Assembly: GCA_902791885.1 (NCBI GenBank)
Contig: CADAXO010000085.1
Coordinates: 1-7,461 of the forward strand
Direction: 5' to 3'
DNA: 7,461 nt
Source of the DNA: Oscillospiraceae bacterium
GTDB lineage: Bacteria > Bacillota_A > Clostridia > Saccharofermentanales > Saccharofermentanaceae
Shown: piece after piece, positions 6,885 to 7,461 of the stretch
Layout: every line of letters begins with the position of its first letter
Numbering within the stretch: the first letter of the stretch is position 1
Program-made: the position numbers and the translations under genes
Notes under the pieces: model-generated
Told to the model about the DNA's origin: nothing
The model's database searches: none
Seen by the model: only the letters and a program-made list of their open reading frames with translations

Positions 6885-7250
6885 TTATTCTCCGGAAGAC
6901 GGTGTTGATTCACCGAAGCTTAATACAAGACCTATTACCCAGATGATTCCCGCGATAAGAAGCTCGAAGCCTAAGATTTTGAAGAATCTGTCGTAGTTAT
7001 TCCATGCGATCAGCATATCGAGCAGTACAAGCACCGTAAGTGTTACTACGACTGCAATGGGAATGAAGGCACGGGTCTTTGTGAATGCGTGGAAATAATC
7101 GGCAAATGTCGGAGAAGCAGACACGGGGGCCTTAGAGGATGCACGGGAAGAGGAGGAGGAAGAAGATCTTTTACGCGAAGAAGAAGAGGAAGATGAACTT
7201 CCTCTTGATGATGAACTTCTTTTGCCTGATGTACTTCTCTTCTGTGCCAT
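6885..7250 (-). CDS. small Ser/Arg-rich protein with two membrane segments, function unknown
   Basis: I do not recognise this 121-residue protein. Residues 1-46 are low complexity: 25 are serine, including runs of 8 (18-25) and 7 (29-35) separated by Arg-Lys-Arg. The first 50 residues carry ten Lys/Arg and no Asp or Glu. Two hydrophobic segments follow, at about 61-83 and 91-112, joined by a short loop NNYDRFFK, and the C-terminus is short and acidic. The positive-inside rule predicts that the N-terminal tail lies in the cytoplasm with a helical hairpin in the membrane. No signal peptide cleavage site is evident. The ATG is the only plausible start, since an in-frame TAA lies two codons upstream and no other Met occurs until residue 79. 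The Shine-Dalgarno match is poor. It sits 6 nt after prs and 5 nt before rqcH, so all three are probably one transcript. A real gene is supported by the tight packing and coherent membrane pattern. Confidence 0.8.
   Translation of the reverse strand: MAQKRSTSGKRSSSSRGSSSSSSSSRKRSSSSSSSRASSKAPVSASPTFADYFHAFTKTRAFIPIAVVVTLTVLVLLDMLIAWNNYDRFFKILGFELLIAGIIWVIGLVLSFGESTPSSGE
7134..7217 (-). repeat. serine-codon low-complexity tract
   Basis: This stretch encodes residues 12-39 of the small membrane protein, almost all Ser with interspersed Arg and Lys. On the plus strand it appears as two purine runs (7145-7166 and 7177-7193). The serine codons are mixed (TCT, TCC, TCA, TCG, AGT), so this is not a perfect DNA repeat. 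The Ser-rich character therefore seems to be kept at protein level rather than produced by recent slippage. Confidence 0.75.
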
Positions 7251-7256
7251 CTGTTA

Positions 7257-7461
7257 TCAGATGTTCTCGCCCTTCTCCTTGAGGAGCTTCTTGATCTTCT
7301 CAGTAGGATTGATGAGATTGGAAAGTGAAGCGTCGTGGTTGATAGCGTCGATGAGGAGTGCAACGAACTTGCACATGTTAACATCTGCGAACCAGGGAGC
7401 CTGCAGAAGCTCAGGTCTTCTGTAGATCAGGTTGGTAGCAAATACCTTATCGAATACACCT
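7257..7461 (-). CDS. prs: ribose-phosphate pyrophosphokinase, C-terminal part
   Basis: Reading the minus strand from the right edge gives 67 residues with no stop before TGA at 7259-7257. They begin GVFDKVFATNLIYRRPELL and end KIKKLLKEKGENI. The pattern (D-x-V-x-x-TN-L-x-Y, PELL, W-F, D-V-N-M-x-K-F, A-x-x-I-D-x-x-NHD, S-L-S-x-L-x-NPTEKI) matches the C-terminus of the PRPP synthetases found in clostridia. The enzyme makes 5-phosphoribosyl 1-pyrophosphate from ribose 5-phosphate and ATP in the cytoplasm, for purine, pyrimidine, NAD, His and Trp synthesis. The catalytic and PRPP-binding motifs lie outside the window and could not be checked. It is the first visible gene of the minus-strand block and lies 6 nt upstream of the small membrane protein. 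Identification rests on recall of this tail, so it is good but not certain. Confidence 0.83.
   Translation of the reverse strand, partial: GVFDKVFATNLIYRRPELLQAPWFADVNMCKFVALLIDAINHDASLSNLINPTEKIKKLLKEKGENI

Noticed and set aside
7145..7193. Plus-strand purine runs with AGGAGG that look like strong ribosome binding sites.
   Set aside because: They are the complement of serine codons in the minus-strand gene, and no start codon with a credible gene follows on the plus strand.
1..7461. CRISPR arrays, insertion sequences, tRNA or rRNA genes, phage or defence genes.
   Set aside because: No spaced direct repeats, transposase motifs, cloverleaf-like segments or defence domains were seen. All but about 100 bases are accounted for by housekeeping-type genes.

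Overview
This window looks like ordinary chromosome from a low-to-mid-GC Gram-positive anaerobe, most likely a clostridium (Bacillota, class Clostridia). The supporting evidence is indirect. There is a complete ruvC-ruvA-ruvB set (Bacillus-type genomes usually lack a standard ruvC). The epoxyqueuosine reductase is QueH, the cobalamin-independent form. There is a bacterial RqcH/NFACT protein and a PRPP synthetase tail of clostridial type. Genes are tightly packed and lie 2 to 35 nt apart. I cannot name genus or species.

Layout. Positions 1-4969 form one co-directional plus-strand block: the C-terminal part of a DUF89/ARMT1-like metal-dependent phosphatase (cut by the left edge), pyrimidine-nucleoside phosphorylase (pdp), the Holliday-junction genes ruvC, ruvA and ruvB, and queH. 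Positions 4966-7461 form a convergent minus-strand block, read from the right edge leftwards: the C-terminal 67 residues of ribose-phosphate pyrophosphokinase (prs, cut by the right edge), a small serine/arginine-rich protein with two membrane segments, and rqcH. The two blocks meet tail to tail and share a TTAA in which both stop codons lie.

How the genes work together. RuvA and RuvB form the branch-migration motor and RuvC is the resolvase, so those three make one machine. QueH carries out the last step of queuosine synthesis in tRNA, and its position behind ruvB recalls the ruvAB-queA-tgt order of other Firmicutes. Pdp releases (deoxy)ribose 1-phosphate, and the DUF89 protein just upstream belongs to a family of sugar-phosphate phosphatases, so a link is possible but unproven. 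On the other strand, RqcH adds alanine tails to stalled nascent chains on large ribosomal subunits. The small membrane protein 5 nt upstream of it is the only gene here without a recognisable function.

I found no mobile element, CRISPR array, tRNA or rRNA gene, riboswitch or convincing promoter. No gap between genes exceeds 35 nt. There is no strong sign of a novel multi-gene system; the best leads are the serine-rich membrane protein next to rqcH, the DUF89-pdp pairing, and a few substitutions in otherwise conserved motifs.
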